From NCBI GenBank assembly GCA_011389885.1, contig JAABTK010000038.1, positions 1-40,583 on the forward strand: 40,583 bases of DNA, given 5' to 3'. This DNA comes from Gammaproteobacteria bacterium. Lineage in GTDB: Bacteria; Pseudomonadota; Gammaproteobacteria; Chromatiales; Chromatiaceae. Positions 40,564 through 40,583 of the stretch are shown in pieces. The stretch's first letter is position 1. Each line of letters begins with the position of its first letter. The notes beneath the pieces were generated by a model that made no database searches, had not been told where the DNA came from, and saw nothing but the letters and a program-made list of their open reading frames with translations. The position numbers and the translations under genes are program-made.

Positions 40564-40583
40564 CCCGAGCGAAGCGAGGATTT

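Overview
The window looks like a piece of a GC-rich Gram-negative gammaproteobacterial chromosome. Evidence is the trimeric porin, the OmpA-type protein, the secretin, two lipoproteins, and the gene types leuA, udg, rimI, ttcA and folA. Intergenic gaps are crowded with short palindromic repeats (REP-like, 'CCACAGATAAACAC' and 'CGCAGAGGGCGCAGAGG' types, CTGGGAACG-type hairpins). I associate that texture with Chromatiales or purple-sulfur-like genomes, but this is an impression and no taxonomic marker is present. I see no tRNA, rRNA or CRISPR array.

Layout. 1-1260: repeats and mobile-element remnants. 1268-5792: an orphan ParB-like protein, a DJ-1/PfpI protein and a phosphoketolase (xfp). 6157-7146: a secreted Asp-rich protein. 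7567-9707: a frameshifted small secreted gene converging on a 627-residue collagen-like protein. 9865-19591, all minus strand: a Tad-like pilus locus in the order OmpA/TSP3 protein, secretin, TadD, pilin-like, CpaB/RcpC, TadA, TadB, TadC, pilin-like, pilin-like. 19823-20950: a divergent, degraded BTAD/nucleotide-cyclase type regulator. 21132-24290: a REP-transposase remnant, ttcA, a membrane phosphatase-like protein, folA and repeats. 24294-27632: a carbamoyltransferase, a VapBC-like pair, a HIT protein and an unknown. 27770-32123: amylosucrase, a CNNM/CBS membrane protein, a Cys-cluster protein and a rhodanese lipoprotein. 32124-32940: repeats. 32944-34041: porin. 34491-38482: leuA, family-4 uracil-DNA glycosylase, rimI, exosortase H and its partner membrane protein. 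38844-39974: a REC plus degenerate GGDEF protein. 39975-40583: repeats.

The most interesting unit is 7.8-21 kb. It has the Tad motor, secretin, pilotin-like and assembly genes but no canonical Flp pilin. Instead it carries three paralogous pilin-like proteins sharing G-F-I-[LI]-[ST]-x-E and a downstream R-D-A. A collagen-like secreted protein lies immediately downstream. Two near-identical regulatory sites (CGTTGA repeats with an 11-bp period) lie upstream of the pilus operon and of the collagen-like gene, in the same orientation. An 11-bp heptamer spacing is the known signature of BTAD/SARP activators, and a BTAD-type regulator, now carrying a stop and frameshifts, is encoded next to one site. 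I infer a calcium-associated surface appendage plus collagen-like adhesin regulon whose own activator is decaying, or is mis-sequenced.

The remaining genes are mostly metabolic or housekeeping. Start codons were moved inward from the longest open frame where a Shine-Dalgarno sequence, a signal peptide or family length argued for it. All family assignments come from reading motifs by eye, without database searches.
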